Of a stretch of 64,000 nt of DNA, positions 24,925-34,109 are shown one piece after another; positions within the stretch are counted from its first letter, which is position 1; each line of letters begins with the position of its first letter. The notes beneath the pieces were generated by a model that worked only from the letters and a program-made list of their open reading frames with translations, was not told the origin of the DNA and searched no databases. The stretch is from Sphingobium jiangsuense. GTDB taxonomy: Bacteria; Pseudomonadota; Alphaproteobacteria; Sphingomonadales; Sphingomonadaceae. Location: the NCBI RefSeq assembly GCF_014196495.1, contig NZ_JACIDT010000014.1, forward strand, positions 39,410 through 103,409. Direction: 5' to 3'. A program made the translations under genes and the position numbers.

Positions 24925-25698
24925 TCACCCCACCCAGTTCAGCGACTTGGCGATGCCATAGGCCGAGGTGAGGGTCAGCACGACGCCGACCAGCAGCAGC
25001 AGCCGGTTGGGTGCGATATGCTTGGCGAGCTTCGCGCCCAGCGGCGCGGCGACGACGCCGCCAATCAGCAGGCCGGTGGTGGCGATGGTGAAGCTTTCCC
25101 AGCCCAGATGGACGAGGAAGGTGATGCTGACCGACAGGGTGAGCAGGAATTCCGCCGTGTTCACCGTGCCGATCGTGGTGCGCGGGTCGCCGCCCTGCAA
25201 CAGCAGGTTCGACGTGACCACCGGCCCCCAGCCGCCACCGCCGCTCGCGTCGAGGAAGCCGCCGACAAGGCCCAGCGGCGCGACGACGCGCGGGTCGCGG
25301 GCGCGGTGGATCACATGGGTGCTGCGCCAGATCAGCCACAGGCCGATCGAGGTCAGATAGGCCAGCACGAACGGCTTGATGACCCCGCTGTCGATGTTCG
25401 ACAGCAGATAGGCCCCGCCCACGCCGCCGATCACGCCGGGAATGGCGAGGCGGCGGAACAACTGCCAGTCGATGTTGCGGTGATAGATATGGCTGAGGCC
25501 CGAAACGGCGGTGGTGAAGGTCTCTGCGGCATGGACGCCCGCCGACGCATGCTTGGGCGACACGCCCATCGCGATCAGCAGGGTGCTGGATATGACGCCA
25601 TAGGCCATGCCCAGTGCGCCGTCGATCAATTGCGCCGCGAAACCAATAAAAATGAAGGGAAGCAGGGCTGGAAGAATCTCCCCCATCAGATACGTCAT
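24925..25698 (-). CDS. TauE/SafE family sulfite/organosulfonate exporter
   Basis: Polytopic membrane protein of the TauE/SafE (DUF81) family, 257 residues, with about seven or eight hydrophobic segments. Family motifs are the paired repeats GFAAQLIDGALGMAYGV near the N-terminus and GLVGGFLDASGGGGWGPV in the middle. Members export sulfite, sulfoacetate or related anions; the substrate here is not shown. The start ATG at 25698 has CGGAGAA upstream. Confidence 0.9.
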   Translation of the reverse strand: MTYLMGEILPALLPFIFIGFAAQLIDGALGMAYGVISSTLLIAMGVSPKHASAGVHAAETFTTAVSGLSHIYHRNIDWQLFRRLAIPGVIGGVGGAYLLSNIDSGVIKPFVLAYLTSIGLWLIWRSTHVIHRARDPRVVAPLGLVGGFLDASGGGGWGPVVTSNLLLQGGDPRTTIGTVNTAEFLLTLSVSITFLVHLGWESFTIATTGLLIGGVVAAPLGAKLAKHIAPNRLLLLVGVVLTLTSAYGIAKSLNWVG

Positions 25699-25791
25699 GT
25701 GATTCTCCGAATTCTCTGCTTGCGTATAGAAAAAAGTCGCCGGGCGGCAATGCAAATTTTCTATCGAAAAGGTAGGCAATTCTTTGTTCCG

Positions 25792-25810
25792 CTTATCTTG
25801 TTGAGATAAG
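25792..25810 (-). promoter_or_regulatory. inverted repeat in the TauE-like gene upstream region
   Basis: A perfect 7-bp inverted repeat CTTATCT-TGTTG-AGATAAG in the A/T-rich 25699-25870 gap, about 95 bases before the TauE-like start and 66 bases from the priA stop. It could be an operator, or the hairpin of a weak terminator for an upstream minus-strand transcript (priA). Confidence 0.35.
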
Positions 25811-25875
25811 GCGATATACTCCTTTTCGGACGATATGGATGAAGCGGTAGGGCATAGAAATCAGGCGCCCCTATA

Positions 25876-28044
25876 TCAAAGGAAGCTGTAAGGGTCGATA
25901 TCGACCGTCACGCGGACCGAGGCGGGCCAGTCGGCCGCGCCCAGCCAGTTCGCGATCGCTTCCTGCACATTGAGGCCGCGCGAGGCGTGGACCAGCAGGC
26001 GGTGGCGGTGGCGTCCGCGCAGCTGGGCGAGCGGGGCGGGAGCGGGGCCGTAGACGTGCAGCCCCTCCGCCTGCGGGGCGCTCTTGCCCAGCCGCCGGGC
26101 GATGTCGGCGGCGGTGGCGGCGTCCTCGCTCGACACGATGATCGCGGCATAGCGGCCGAAGGGCGGCGCATGGGCGATGCGGCGGTTCTCCGTCTCGGTC
26201 GCGTAGAAGCGCTCGGCATCGCCGGACAGCAGCGCCTTGATGACTGGCGCGTCGATCATCCGCGTCTGGAGGAACACCCGGCCCGGCTTCTCGCCGCGCC
26301 CGGCGCGCCCGGAAACCTGGCTGATCTGCTGGAAGCATCGCTCCGCCGCGCGCAGGTCGCCGCCCTCCAGCCCCAGATCGGCATCGATCACGCCCACCAG
26401 CGTCAGATTGGGGAAATGATAGCCCTTGGTGACGAGCTGCGTGCCGACGATGATGTCGATCGCGCCGTTTTCCACCCCCGCGACGAATTCCGCGACCTTT
26501 TCCGGCGACCAGAGCGTGTCGGAGGTGACGATGGCGGTGCGCGCCTGCGGGAACAGCAGCGCCACCTCGTCGGCGATGCGCTCGACGCCGGGGCCGCAGG
26601 CGACCAGCGCGTCCTCCTCATGGCATTCGGGGCATTCGCGCGGTGTCGGCATCATATGGCCGCAATGATGGCAGGCGAGGCGGCGGGTCAGCTTGTGCTC
26701 GACCATCCAGGCGGTGCAATTGGGGCATTGGAAGCGATAGCCGCAATGGCGGCACAGCGTCAGCGGCGCATAGCCGCGCCGGTTCAGGAACAGCAGCGCC
26801 TGCTCGCCCTTGTCCAGCGTCTCGCGCATCGCCTTCACCAGCGGCGGGGCGATCCAGCGCTGGCGGTCGGGCGGATCGCGCAGCAGGTCGATGCCGGTGA
26901 TCTCCGGCATCTGCGCGCCGCCGAAACGCGACGGCAGGCGGATTTCCCTGTAGCGGCCCAGCGTCACCTGATGCCGCGTCTCGATGGCGGGCGTGGCGGA
27001 GGCGAGCAGCACCGGGCATTTCTCGAACACGCCGCGCATCACCGCCACGTCGCGGGCGTGATAATGAACGCCGTCCTCCTGCTTGAAGCTGATCTCATGC
27101 GCCTCGTCGACGACGATGAGGCCGAGATTGGGGAAGGGCAGGAACAGCGCCGAGCGCGCGCCGACGACGACGCTCGCCTGTCCGCGCGCGACGGCGAGCC
27201 AGGCGCGGCGGCGCTCGCTTTGCCGCAGGCCGCTGTGCCAGGCGACCGGCGCGACGCCGAAGCGCGCCTCGAAGCGTTTGAGGAACGGTTCGGTCAGCGC
27301 GATTTCGGGCAGCAGCACCAGCGTCTGCCGCCCGTCGCGGATCGCGCGGGCGATGGCCTCGAAATACACCTCGGTCTTGCCCGATCCAGTCACGCCGTCG
27401 AGCAGGAAGGCGTGGAAGCCGCCCGTGTCGATCGCTTGCGTGAGCGTATCGGCTGCGGCCTGCTGCGCCTCATTGAGCTGCGGCACCTGATGGTCGGGGT
27501 CGGGCGCGGGATAGGGGGCATTGGCCTCGACCTCCACCGGCTCCAGCGCGCCCGCCTTGATCAGGCCGCGCAGCACGGCGAGCGAGACGTCCGCCTTTTC
27601 CGCCAGCTCGCGGGGGACGCCCTGAAAATCGCCGATGCGTTCGAGCGCCTGCGCGCGCTGGGGCGTCAGCCGGTCGGGGATGAGGCCGCTGGCGCGATAT
27701 TCGATCACCGTGCGCTGGTCGGTCAGCGCCGCGCCGGAGGACAGCGCCATGCGCAGCACGGCGGCGGCGGGCGCCATATAATAGTCGGCGGTCCATTCGA
27801 TCAGGCGGCGCAGCGGCGCGGGCAGGGGCGGGGCGGGCGATACCCATGTCAGCGGGCGCAGGCGGTTGTCGCCGACGCTCTCGACGCCGGGAAAGCGGTC
27901 TTCCTCCCACACCACGCCCGCGATGCGGCGCGGGCCGAGCGGCGCCTCGACGATGCTGCCCGGCTCCACCGCCATGCCGTGCGGCACGCGATAGTCGAGC
28001 GGCCCCAGGGCGCTGTTGAGGATGAGGACACGGGCGCGAGTCAT
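25876..28044 (-). CDS. priA: primosomal protein N' (replication restart helicase PriA)
   Basis: DEAH-box helicase that reloads the replisome at stalled forks, 722 residues. The N-terminal 3'-binding and winged-helix domains are followed by Walker [12 protein letters not shown] (near residue 220), the VVDEAHE box, and the eight-cysteine zinc module that marks PriA ([13 protein letters not shown], then [17 protein letters not shown]). The C-terminal lobe ends VDIDPYSFL. It is divergent from the transaldolase gene. Confidence 0.96.
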   Translation of the reverse strand: MTRARVLILNSALGPLDYRVPHGMAVEPGSIVEAPLGPRRIAGVVWEEDRFPGVESVGDNRLRPLTWVSPAPPLPAPLRRLIEWTADYYMAPAAAVLRMALSSGAALTDQRTVIEYRASGLIPDRLTPQRAQALERIGDFQGVPRELAEKADVSLAVLRGLIKAGALEPVEVEANAPYPAPDPDHQVPQLNEAQQAAADTLTQAIDTGGFHAFLLDGVTGSGKTEVYFEAIARAIRDGRQTLVLLPEIALTEPFLKRFEARFGVAPVAWHSGLRQSERRRAWLAVARGQASVVVGARSALFLPFPNLGLIVVDEAHEISFKQEDGVHYHARDVAVMRGVFEKCPVLLASATPAIETRHQVTLGRYREIRLPSRFGGAQMPEITGIDLLRDPPDRQRWIAPPLVKAMRETLDKGEQALLFLNRRGYAPLTLCRHCGYRFQCPNCTAWMVEHKLTRRLACHHCGHMMPTPRECPECHEEDALVACGPGVERIADEVALLFPQARTAIVTSDTLWSPEKVAEFVAGVENGAIDIIVGTQLVTKGYHFPNLTLVGVIDADLGLEGGDLRAAERCFQQISQVSGRAGRGEKPGRVFLQTRMIDAPVIKALLSGDAERFYATETENRRIAHAPPFGRYAAIIVSSEDAATAADIARRLGKSAPQAEGLHVYGPAPAPLAQLRGRHRHRLLVHASRGLNVQEAIANWLGAADWPASVRVTVDIDPYSFL

Positions 28045-28166
28045 GGCCCCCTAGTAGCAACGGAGGGATCGCGCGCGCCAGCCCCGCCTTGATCGCGGCC
28101 TTATCGTCCGGGGCGGAAGGGGGTATAGGGGCGGGCGAATCAGCGCTTGCAGAAGGAGCCGCCGCC

Positions 28167-28820
28167 ATGAAATTTTTCGTTGATACCGCCGATACCGATG
28201 CGATCCGCGACCTTGAGGCCACGGGGCTTCTGGACGGGGTGACGACCAACCCGTCGCTGATCCACAAATCGGGGCGCAAGTTCACGGAAGTGATCGCGGA
28301 GATCTGCAAGATCGTCGACGGGCCGGTGTCGGCGGAGGTCGTCGCGCTCGACCATGCGACGATGATGAAGGAGGCCGAGATCCTCCGCAAGATCGCCGAC
28401 AATGTGTGCATCAAGGTGCCGCTGACGGTCGACGGACTCAAGACCTGCAAGGCGCTGACCGGCGAGGGTACGCAGGTCAATGTGACACTGTGCTTCTCGG
28501 CCAATCAGGCGCTGCTGGCGGCGAAGGCGGGGGCGAGCTTCATCTCTCCCTTTGTCGGGCGGCATGACGACAACGGCTTCGACGGCATGAAGCTGATCGA
28601 GGACATCCGCCTCATCTACGACAATTACGCGTTCGCGACCGAGATCCTCGTCGCCAGCGTGCGCAACCCGATCCATGTGCTGGAAAGCGCGAAGATCGGC
28701 GCCGACGTGATGACCGCCCCGCCCGCCGTCATCCTCTCGCTCTTCAACCATGTGCTGACCGACAAGGGGATCGAAGGCTTCCTCGCCGATTGGGCCAAGA
28801 CAGGGCAGACGGTCGGCTGA
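28167..28820 (+). CDS. fsa: transaldolase / fructose-6-phosphate aldolase (MipB/TalC family)
   Basis: Class I aldolase of the short transaldolase group, 217 residues. It opens [16 protein letters not shown]; the Schiff-base Lys is in NVCIKVPLT, near residue 86, with [22 protein letters not shown] and FVGRHDDNG following. From sequence alone true transaldolase cannot be separated from fructose-6-phosphate aldolase. AGAAGGAG (28151-28158) precedes the ATG at 28167. Confidence 0.9.
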   Translation: MKFFVDTADTDAIRDLEATGLLDGVTTNPSLIHKSGRKFTEVIAEICKIVDGPVSAEVVALDHATMMKEAEILRKIADNVCIKVPLTVDGLKTCKALTGEGTQVNVTLCFSANQALLAAKAGASFISPFVGRHDDNGFDGMKLIEDIRLIYDNYAFATEILVASVRNPIHVLESAKIGADVMTAPPAVILSLFNHVLTDKGIEGFLADWAKTGQTVG

Positions 28821-28833
28821 TCCGTTCTCCGCG

Positions 28834-28910
28834 CGTCGCCCCAGCGCAGGCTGGGGCCGCAGGCCATGTTACGCGCCGTCTCCTGAGATGCCAGCCTGCG
28901 CTGGCATGAC
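28834..28910 (+). repeat. family A intergenic double-hairpin repeat, copy 3
   Basis: Same two hairpins as at 4076. It lies 14 bases after the aldolase stop, between convergent genes, and directly before a bidirectional terminator. Confidence 0.85.
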
Positions 28911-28922
28911 AGGAAAAGGGCA

Positions 28923-28958
28923 AAAAAGGGCGGCTCCCATATCGGGGCCGCCCTTTTT
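28923..28958. terminator. bidirectional terminator between the aldolase and LpoA-like genes
   Basis: AAAAAGGGCGGC pairs perfectly with GCCGCCCTTTTT over a 12-base loop. A-rich and T-rich flanks on the two sides let it end transcription from both convergent genes. Confidence 0.85.
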
Positions 28959-28980
28959 CATGGCCCTTGTCCCGCCGGGG

Positions 28981-30168
28981 TCAGAACCCCCTGGGCGCGG
29001 CGTCGATTACCGTGAACTTGCCCGCGTCCACCTGCTGCACCTCCAGCGCGCGGTCGGCCACGCCGTCGCGGTCGAAGCGGAAGGCGCCGTCGATGCCGGC
29101 GAAGCCGCCCTTGTCATTGAGGCTGCTCACCGGGAAGGCGGTGTCCACCTTCCAGTTCTGGGCGATCCGCACGGTCAGCAGCACCGCGTCATAGCCCAGC
29201 GCGGACAGGCGATAGGGCGCGGTCTTGAAGCGGGCGCGATATTTGGTCGCGAGCTGGCGATAATAATTATCCGACACGCTGGCGAACCATGCGCCGCGCA
29301 GCGCGGGGCTGGCGGCGATCGTGCTTTCCTCGGTGTTCCACAGCTCGGTGCCGAGCAGGCGCGCCTGCGCCCCGCCGCCCTGACGGATGAGCGGTGCGGC
29401 CTGAAGCGCGATGCGCCCGCCATCGGCGATCAGCACCGCGTCATAGCCGGAGGGCAGCTTCTTGACCGCTGCGGAAAGCGACCCGGCGCTGCGCTGGAAG
29501 GTTTCCATCGCGATCACGGTGCCGCCCGAAGCCTCCACCGCGCGCAGCATCGCCGTGCCCGCCCGCTCGCCATAGACGCCCGCGGGCACCAGCGCGGCGA
29601 ACTTGCTCATGCCGCGCGAGCGGGCATAGCCGACGACGCGCTCCACCGATTGTGCCGGGGAATAGCCCATGATGTAGACGCCGTTCCCGGCGATGCTGGC
29701 ATCGTTGGAAAAGCTGATGATCGGGATGTTCGCCTTGCGCGCGGCGGGCGCGGTCGCCTTCACCTCGTCGCCGGTCAGCGGGCCGAGGATCAGCCGGTTG
29801 CCGTCCGCGACCGCACGGGCGGCCGCCGCCGCCGCGCCCTTGCCGGTGTCATAGGTGGTGATGCGGACATTCTTTGCCTGCGTGTCGAGCAGGGCCAGCG
29901 TGGTCGCATTGGCGATCGACTGGCCGACCCCGGCATTGGGGCCGGTGGTGGGCACGAGCAGGGCGATTCGGTGCCGCTGCGTGTCGGTCGGCAGGCCGGG
30001 CTGCACCGGGGCGGGCGGCGGCGGCGCGGGCTGTTCCGGCCCGGTCCCCTTGGGCACAATCGTCTGACAAGCGGCGAGGAAAAGCCCGCCCGCGAGAACA
30101 AGGCCCCGGCCCAGGCCGCGCAGGCGGCCCCATATGTTTGCTTGCCCAAGGCCGTCCGACTCTGCCAT
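28981..30168 (-). CDS. penicillin-binding protein activator / LpoA-like lipoprotein
   Basis: A 395-residue lipoprotein with lipobox LAAC (Cys at residue 34), a Pro-rich linker (EQPAPPPPAPVQPG) and a type 1 periplasmic-binding fold (IALLVPTTGPNAGVGQSIANATTLAL). Such proteins carry the LpoA C-terminal domain and are usually annotated as activators of penicillin-binding proteins; amino-acid-binding proteins are the nearest alternative. The order lpoA-like, rsmI, yraN, gshB is common in alphaproteobacteria and supports the call. AAGGAG, its Shine-Dalgarno, overlaps the start codon of the divergent rsmI. Confidence 0.85.
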   Translation of the reverse strand: MAESDGLGQANIWGRLRGLGRGLVLAGGLFLAACQTIVPKGTGPEQPAPPPPAPVQPGLPTDTQRHRIALLVPTTGPNAGVGQSIANATTLALLDTQAKNVRITTYDTGKGAAAAAARAVADGNRLILGPLTGDEVKATAPAARKANIPIISFSNDASIAGNGVYIMGYSPAQSVERVVGYARSRGMSKFAALVPAGVYGERAGTAMLRAVEASGGTVIAMETFQRSAGSLSAAVKKLPSGYDAVLIADGGRIALQAAPLIRQGGGAQARLLGTELWNTEESTIAASPALRGAWFASVSDNYYRQLATKYRARFKTAPYRLSALGYDAVLLTVRIAQNWKVDTAFPVSSLNDKGGFAGIDGAFRFDRDGVADRALEVQQVDAGKFTVIDAAPRGF

Positions 30169-30179
30169 GGAAACTCCTT

Positions 30180-31016
30180 ATGGTGGATGCTCTAACTCCC
30201 GGCCTTTATATCGTTGCAGGGCCGATCGGCAACTTGTCTGACCTCAGTCCAAGGGCGGCCGACATATTATGCCGCGCCGACGTGGTCGCGGTGGAGGACA
30301 GCCGGGTCAGCGCGAAGCTGCTGCGCCATGCGGGGTCCGACCGGCCGATGATCGTCTATCACGACCATAGCGACGAAAGCGTGCGGGCGCGGCTGATTGC
30401 GCGCATGGGGGACGAGGCGGTGGCGCTGTTGAGCGATGCGGGCACGCCGCTCATCTCCGACCCCGGTTACAAGCTGGTACGCGACGCGCGGGCGGCGGGC
30501 CATGCGATCACCACCATTCCCGGCCCCTGTGCCGCCATCGCCGCGCTGACCCTCTCGGCGCTGCCGACCGACCGTTTCCTGTTCATGGGCTTCCTGCCCG
30601 CCAAGTCCAAGGCGCGCGGCGACACGCTGGCCGAGGTGGCGGCGGTGCGCGCGACGCTGATCTTCTACGAAAGCGGCCCTCGCCTTGCCGCCTCGCTTTC
30701 CGACATGGCGCTGGCGCTGGGGGATCGCGACGCCGCCGTCTGCCGGGAGATCAGCAAGAATTATGAGGAGGTGAGGACCGGCCCGCTCACCGATCTGGCC
30801 GCCGCCTATCGGGATACGCCCCCCAAGGGCGAGATCGTCGTCGTCGTCGGCCCGCCGGGCGAGAAGGAGAAGGCGAGCGGGGAGGATGCCGATGCACTGC
30901 TGCGCGAGGCGCTGGCGCGCCTGCCGGTGGGCAAGGCCGCGAGCGAGGTGGCGAAGGCGACCGGCCTCGACCGGCGGGCGCTCTATGCCCGCGCGCTGGA
31001 GCTGAAGGGGCAATGA
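30180..31016 (+). CDS. rsmI: 16S rRNA (cytidine(1402)-2'-O)-methyltransferase
   Basis: SAM-dependent methyltransferase of the SUMT-like fold that modifies C1402 in the ribosomal P site; 278 residues. Diagnostic phrases are GLYIVAGPIGNLSDLSPRA, DSRVSAKLLRHAG, LLSDAGTPLISDPGYKLV and TIPGPCAAIAAL. Only 11 bases separate its ATG from that of the divergent LpoA-like gene, with no Shine-Dalgarno, so the message may be leaderless or start inside the neighbour. It overlaps yraN by 4 bases. Confidence 0.95.
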   Translation: MVDALTPGLYIVAGPIGNLSDLSPRAADILCRADVVAVEDSRVSAKLLRHAGSDRPMIVYHDHSDESVRARLIARMGDEAVALLSDAGTPLISDPGYKLVRDARAAGHAITTIPGPCAAIAALTLSALPTDRFLFMGFLPAKSKARGDTLAEVAAVRATLIFYESGPRLAASLSDMALALGDRDAAVCREISKNYEEVRTGPLTDLAAAYRDTPPKGEIVVVVGPPGEKEKASGEDADALLREALARLPVGKAASEVAKATGLDRRALYARALELKGQ

Positions 31017-31390
31017 CGTCGGGCATCGGGGGTTCTCCGGCAAGACTGGCGGCGGAGAGGCGCGGGCGGCAGGCGGAGCGCCTCTGCGCCTGGTGGCTGC
31101 GGCTCAAGGGCTGGACGATCCTCGACCGGCGGGTGCGCTGCCGGGCCGGCGAGGTCGACCTGATCGCGCGGCGCGGCGCCCTGGTCGCATTCGTCGAGGT
31201 GAAGGCGCGCGGAAGCGCGGCGGAGCTGGACTTCGCCATCGACGAGCGGCGCCTGTCGCGGGTCGCGGCGGCGGCGGAAAGCCTCGCCCCTCGCTATCTG
31301 CAACCGGGCGACGACATGCAAATCGACGTAATGCTGCTTGCGCCCGGCCACCCCCCGCGCCATTTGAGCAACGTCTGGCACGGGGGCTGA
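31013..31390 (+). CDS. yraN: UPF0102 family protein YraN
   Basis: A 125-residue protein with the predicted PD-(D/E)xK nuclease core of the YraN family: GEVDLIARRGALVAFVEVKAR, about residues 50-70. The biochemical role is not established. It is coupled to rsmI (ATGA overlap) and precedes gshB, as in many alphaproteobacteria. Confidence 0.9.
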   Translation: MTSGIGGSPARLAAERRGRQAERLCAWWLRLKGWTILDRRVRCRAGEVDLIARRGALVAFVEVKARGSAAELDFAIDERRLSRVAAAAESLAPRYLQPGDDMQIDVMLLAPGHPPRHLSNVWHGG

Positions 31391-31419
31391 GTCCCCGTTC
31401 GCAATCAGGGAAGAACCAT

Positions 31420-32379
31420 ATGTCGATCAAGGCCGCCGTTCAGATGGACCCGATGGAGGGAATCAGGATTGGCGGGGATTCGACCTTCGCGCTGATGCTC
31501 TCGGCGCAGGCGCGCGGCTATGCGCTCTATCATTACGGCGCGCCCGACCTCACCTGGCGTAACGGCCGCCTTTATGCCGAGGCGCGCGCGGTGACGGTGC
31601 AGAAGGTGGAGGGCGACCATTTCCGCTTCGGCGAGAAGGTGACGCTCGACCTCGGCCGCGACGTCGACGTGGTGCTGATGCGGCAGGACCCGCCCTTCGA
31701 CCTGAGCTACATCACCGCGACGCACTTGCTGGAGCGGATCGAGGACGAGACGCTGGTGGTCAACAACCCCGCCTCCGTCCGCAACGCGCCGGAAAAGCTG
31801 TTCGTGCTCGATTATGCGCGCTTCATGCCGCCGACGATGATCACCCGCAGCCTTGCCGACGTGCGCTCCTTTCTCGCCGAGCATGGCGATATCGTGGTGA
31901 AGCCGCTTTACGGCAATGCGGGCAGCGCGGTGTTCCGCGTCGGCCCGGACGGCGCGAACCTTTCCGCGCTGGTGGAACTGTTCAACGCCTCATGGGTCGA
32001 ACCCTTCATGGTGCAGGCGTTCATCCCCGCCGTCCGCGAGGGCGACAAGCGCATCGTGCTGGTCGACGGAGAGGTCGCGGGCGCGGTCAACCGGGTGCCG
32101 GGCGCGGGCGAGATCCGCTCCAACCTCGCGGTGGGCGGATCGGCGGCCAAGACCGAGCTGACGGAGAAGGAACGGGAAATCTGCGCCGCGCTCGGCCCGG
32201 AGCTGAAGAAGCGCGGGCTGCTGTTCGTCGGCATCGACGTGATCGGCGGCGAATGGCTGACGGAGATCAACGTCACTTCCCCCACAGGGATCGTTTCGAT
32301 CGACGAATTCAACGGCACCGACACGGCGGGCATGATCTGGGACGCGATTCTCCGCCGCCTTGCGAAGGCGAAGGGCTGA
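31420..32379 (+). CDS. gshB: glutathione synthase
   Basis: ATP-grasp ligase that joins glycine to gamma-glutamylcysteine, 319 residues. Family phrases include AVQMDPMEGIRIGGDSTF, VLMRQDPPFDLSYI, VVKPLYGNAGSAVF, GEIRSNLAVGG and TEINVTSPTGI, the last with the metal-binding acidic residues. The ATG at 31420 is the natural start; upstream in-frame sequence belongs to yraN in another frame. Confidence 0.96.
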   Translation: MSIKAAVQMDPMEGIRIGGDSTFALMLSAQARGYALYHYGAPDLTWRNGRLYAEARAVTVQKVEGDHFRFGEKVTLDLGRDVDVVLMRQDPPFDLSYITATHLLERIEDETLVVNNPASVRNAPEKLFVLDYARFMPPTMITRSLADVRSFLAEHGDIVVKPLYGNAGSAVFRVGPDGANLSALVELFNASWVEPFMVQAFIPAVREGDKRIVLVDGEVAGAVNRVPGAGEIRSNLAVGGSAAKTELTEKEREICAALGPELKKRGLLFVGIDVIGGEWLTEINVTSPTGIVSIDEFNGTDTAGMIWDAILRRLAKAKG

Positions 32380-32413
32380 CCGGCCCGCGCGGGATCATGA
32401 CAGGCTGGCCATC

Positions 32414-33040
32414 ATGACCGACTGGGTCGTCAACCTCATCGACGCGGGCGGCTATTGGGGCATAGCGCTGCTGATGGCGCTGGAGAATATCTTCCCGCCC
32501 ATTCCGTCCGAGCTCATCATGGGCATAGGCGGCATCCGCGTCGGGCAGGGGCGGATGGAGATGGCGCCGCTGCTGTTCGCCGGCACCGTGGGCACGGTGA
32601 TCGGCAATTATTTCTGGTACTGGATCGGCTGGAAACTGGGGAAGGAGCGGCTGCGCCCGCTGGTCCGCCGCTTCGGCCGCATATTGACGATAGAGTGGAA
32701 GGAGGTGGAAATGCTCAACCGCCTCTTCAAGCGCCATGGCGAGAAGATCGTGTTCTTCTTCCGCTTCATGCCCGCCTTCCGCACGATCGTGTCGCTGCCC
32801 GCCGGGCTGTTCCACATGGGGCATGTCCGCTTCCTGATCTGGACCGGCATGGGCGCGCTGATCTGGAACATCATCCTGGCGGGGAGCGGCATGTTCCTCG
32901 GCTCGCATTTCCGGCGCATCGACGATTATCTGGGGCCGGTGACGACGGCGGCGGTGGGGCTGATCGTGATCGCCTATGTCTGGCGGCTGATCCGCTGGCG
33001 GCCCAATGGGGACACCAATGGAGACAAGCGCGAGGATTGA
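32414..33040 (+). CDS. DedA family membrane protein
   Basis: A 208-residue VTT/DedA protein with the phrases ENIFPPIPSELIMGIGG, GNYFWYWIGW and FFRFMPAFRTIVSLPAGLFHMG. DedA proteins are linked to lipid-carrier recycling and membrane homeostasis; the specific role here is not shown. The ATG at 32414 is used; an in-frame codon at 32360 lies inside gshB and adds basic residues unlike DedA. Confidence 0.92.
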   Translation: MTDWVVNLIDAGGYWGIALLMALENIFPPIPSELIMGIGGIRVGQGRMEMAPLLFAGTVGTVIGNYFWYWIGWKLGKERLRPLVRRFGRILTIEWKEVEMLNRLFKRHGEKIVFFFRFMPAFRTIVSLPAGLFHMGHVRFLIWTGMGALIWNIILAGSGMFLGSHFRRIDDYLGPVTTAAVGLIVIAYVWRLIRWRPNGDTNGDKRED

Positions 33041-33056
33041 TTACTGAGGCTATATC

Positions 33057-33169
33057 CCGTTCGGGCTGAGCCTGTCGAAGCCCTGTCTTTCTTCTTTTTC
33101 CAACGTAGAAAAGAAGTACAGCCGTTGGGCTTCGCCCGCCCTTCGGGTCGACAAGCTCAGGGCGAACGG
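33057..33169 (+). repeat. family B intergenic inverted repeat, copy 1 (full)
   Basis: A left arm beginning CCGTTCGGGCTGAGCCTGTC pairs imperfectly with a right arm ending GACAAGCTCAGGGCGAACGG, about 20 bp, around a 65-base A/T-richer middle. It fills the gap between the convergent DedA and xerC genes. Confidence 0.85.
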
Positions 33170-33202
33170 ATAGTTTACCAACCTAACGTGCCCCGCTTTC
33201 CC

Positions 33203-34102
33203 CTATGCCCGCGGATGGGCGTTGCGGTAGATGTCGAGCAGATGGGCGGCGTCCACCTGCGTGTAGATCTGGGTCGAACTGAGGCTCGCATGGCCGAGCA
33301 GTTCCTGAAGCGAACGCAGGTCCGCTCCGCGCCCCAGCAGATGCGTCGCGAAGCTGTGGCGCAGCGCATGGGGGCTGGTGCGTTCGGGCAGCATCAGCCG
33401 CCGCCGCGCTTCCCGCACCGCCTTGCGGATGATCGCCGGGTCGAGCGGCCCGCCGCGCGCGCCCCGGAACAGCGGCTCGTCCGCGCCCGGCGCAAAGGGA
33501 CAGGCGCGCGCATAATCGGCCAGCGCCTCGCGCACCTGCGGCAATATCGGCACGATGCGCGTCTTGCCGCGCTTGCCGGTGACGCGCAGCGTTTCGCCAG
33601 CGGGCACGTCGCGGCCCTTCAAGGACAGCGCCTCCGATATGCGCAGGCCGCAGCCGTAGAGTAGCAGCAGCACCGCCCAGTCGCGCGCGGCGATCCACGG
33701 CGCGCGCGCATTTTCCGAGACGTCCTCGGCCAGCGCGATCACCTCGTCGGGGGAGATGGGGCGGGGCAGGCCCTTCTTCACCGCCGGCCCGCGCAGCACC
33801 GGCACCTGTGCGTCCTCGCCGCCGATGAAGGCGAGGAAGGCGCGCACCGCCGACAATTCCCGCGCGGTCGAGACATTGCCGATGCCCTGCGAGCGCCGAT
33901 GGGCGAGGAAGGCGCGCAGCTCGGCGGCGGGCAGGGCGGAAAGGGCGGCGTCGCCCGGCACCGCGCCATGATGCGCGGTCAGGAAATCGAGCAGCCGCCC
34001 GGCGCTCGCGACATAGGCGCGCACCGTATGCGGCGATCGCCGCCGCTCATGGGCGAGATGGCGGTGCCAGCGGGCCAGCCGGTCCTGATGGGCGAGGCTC
34101 AT
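33203..34102 (-). CDS. xerC: tyrosine recombinase XerC
   Basis: Site-specific recombinase that resolves chromosome dimers at dif with XerD, 299 residues. The N-terminal SAM-like domain has RRSPHTVRAYVASAGRLLDFL. The catalytic set is visible: Arg in GCGLRISEAL, HALRHSFATHLL, LLGHASLSSTQIY with the nucleophilic Tyr in IYTQVD. The start ATG at 34102 lies 7 bases after the hemW stop. XerC rather than XerD is favoured by the sequence between motifs but is not certain. A dif site was not found in the window. Confidence 0.9.
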   Translation of the reverse strand: MSLAHQDRLARWHRHLAHERRRSPHTVRAYVASAGRLLDFLTAHHGAVPGDAALSALPAAELRAFLAHRRSQGIGNVSTARELSAVRAFLAFIGGEDAQVPVLRGPAVKKGLPRPISPDEVIALAEDVSENARAPWIAARDWAVLLLLYGCGLRISEALSLKGRDVPAGETLRVTGKRGKTRIVPILPQVREALADYARACPFAPGADEPLFRGARGGPLDPAIIRKAVREARRRLMLPERTSPHALRHSFATHLLGRGADLRSLQELLGHASLSSTQIYTQVDAAHLLDIYRNAHPRA

Positions 34103-34109
34103 GGGCGCG

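Noticed and set aside
25987..28092. 701-residue plus-strand frame opposite priA
   Set aside because: Shadow of priA; no domain or start signal.
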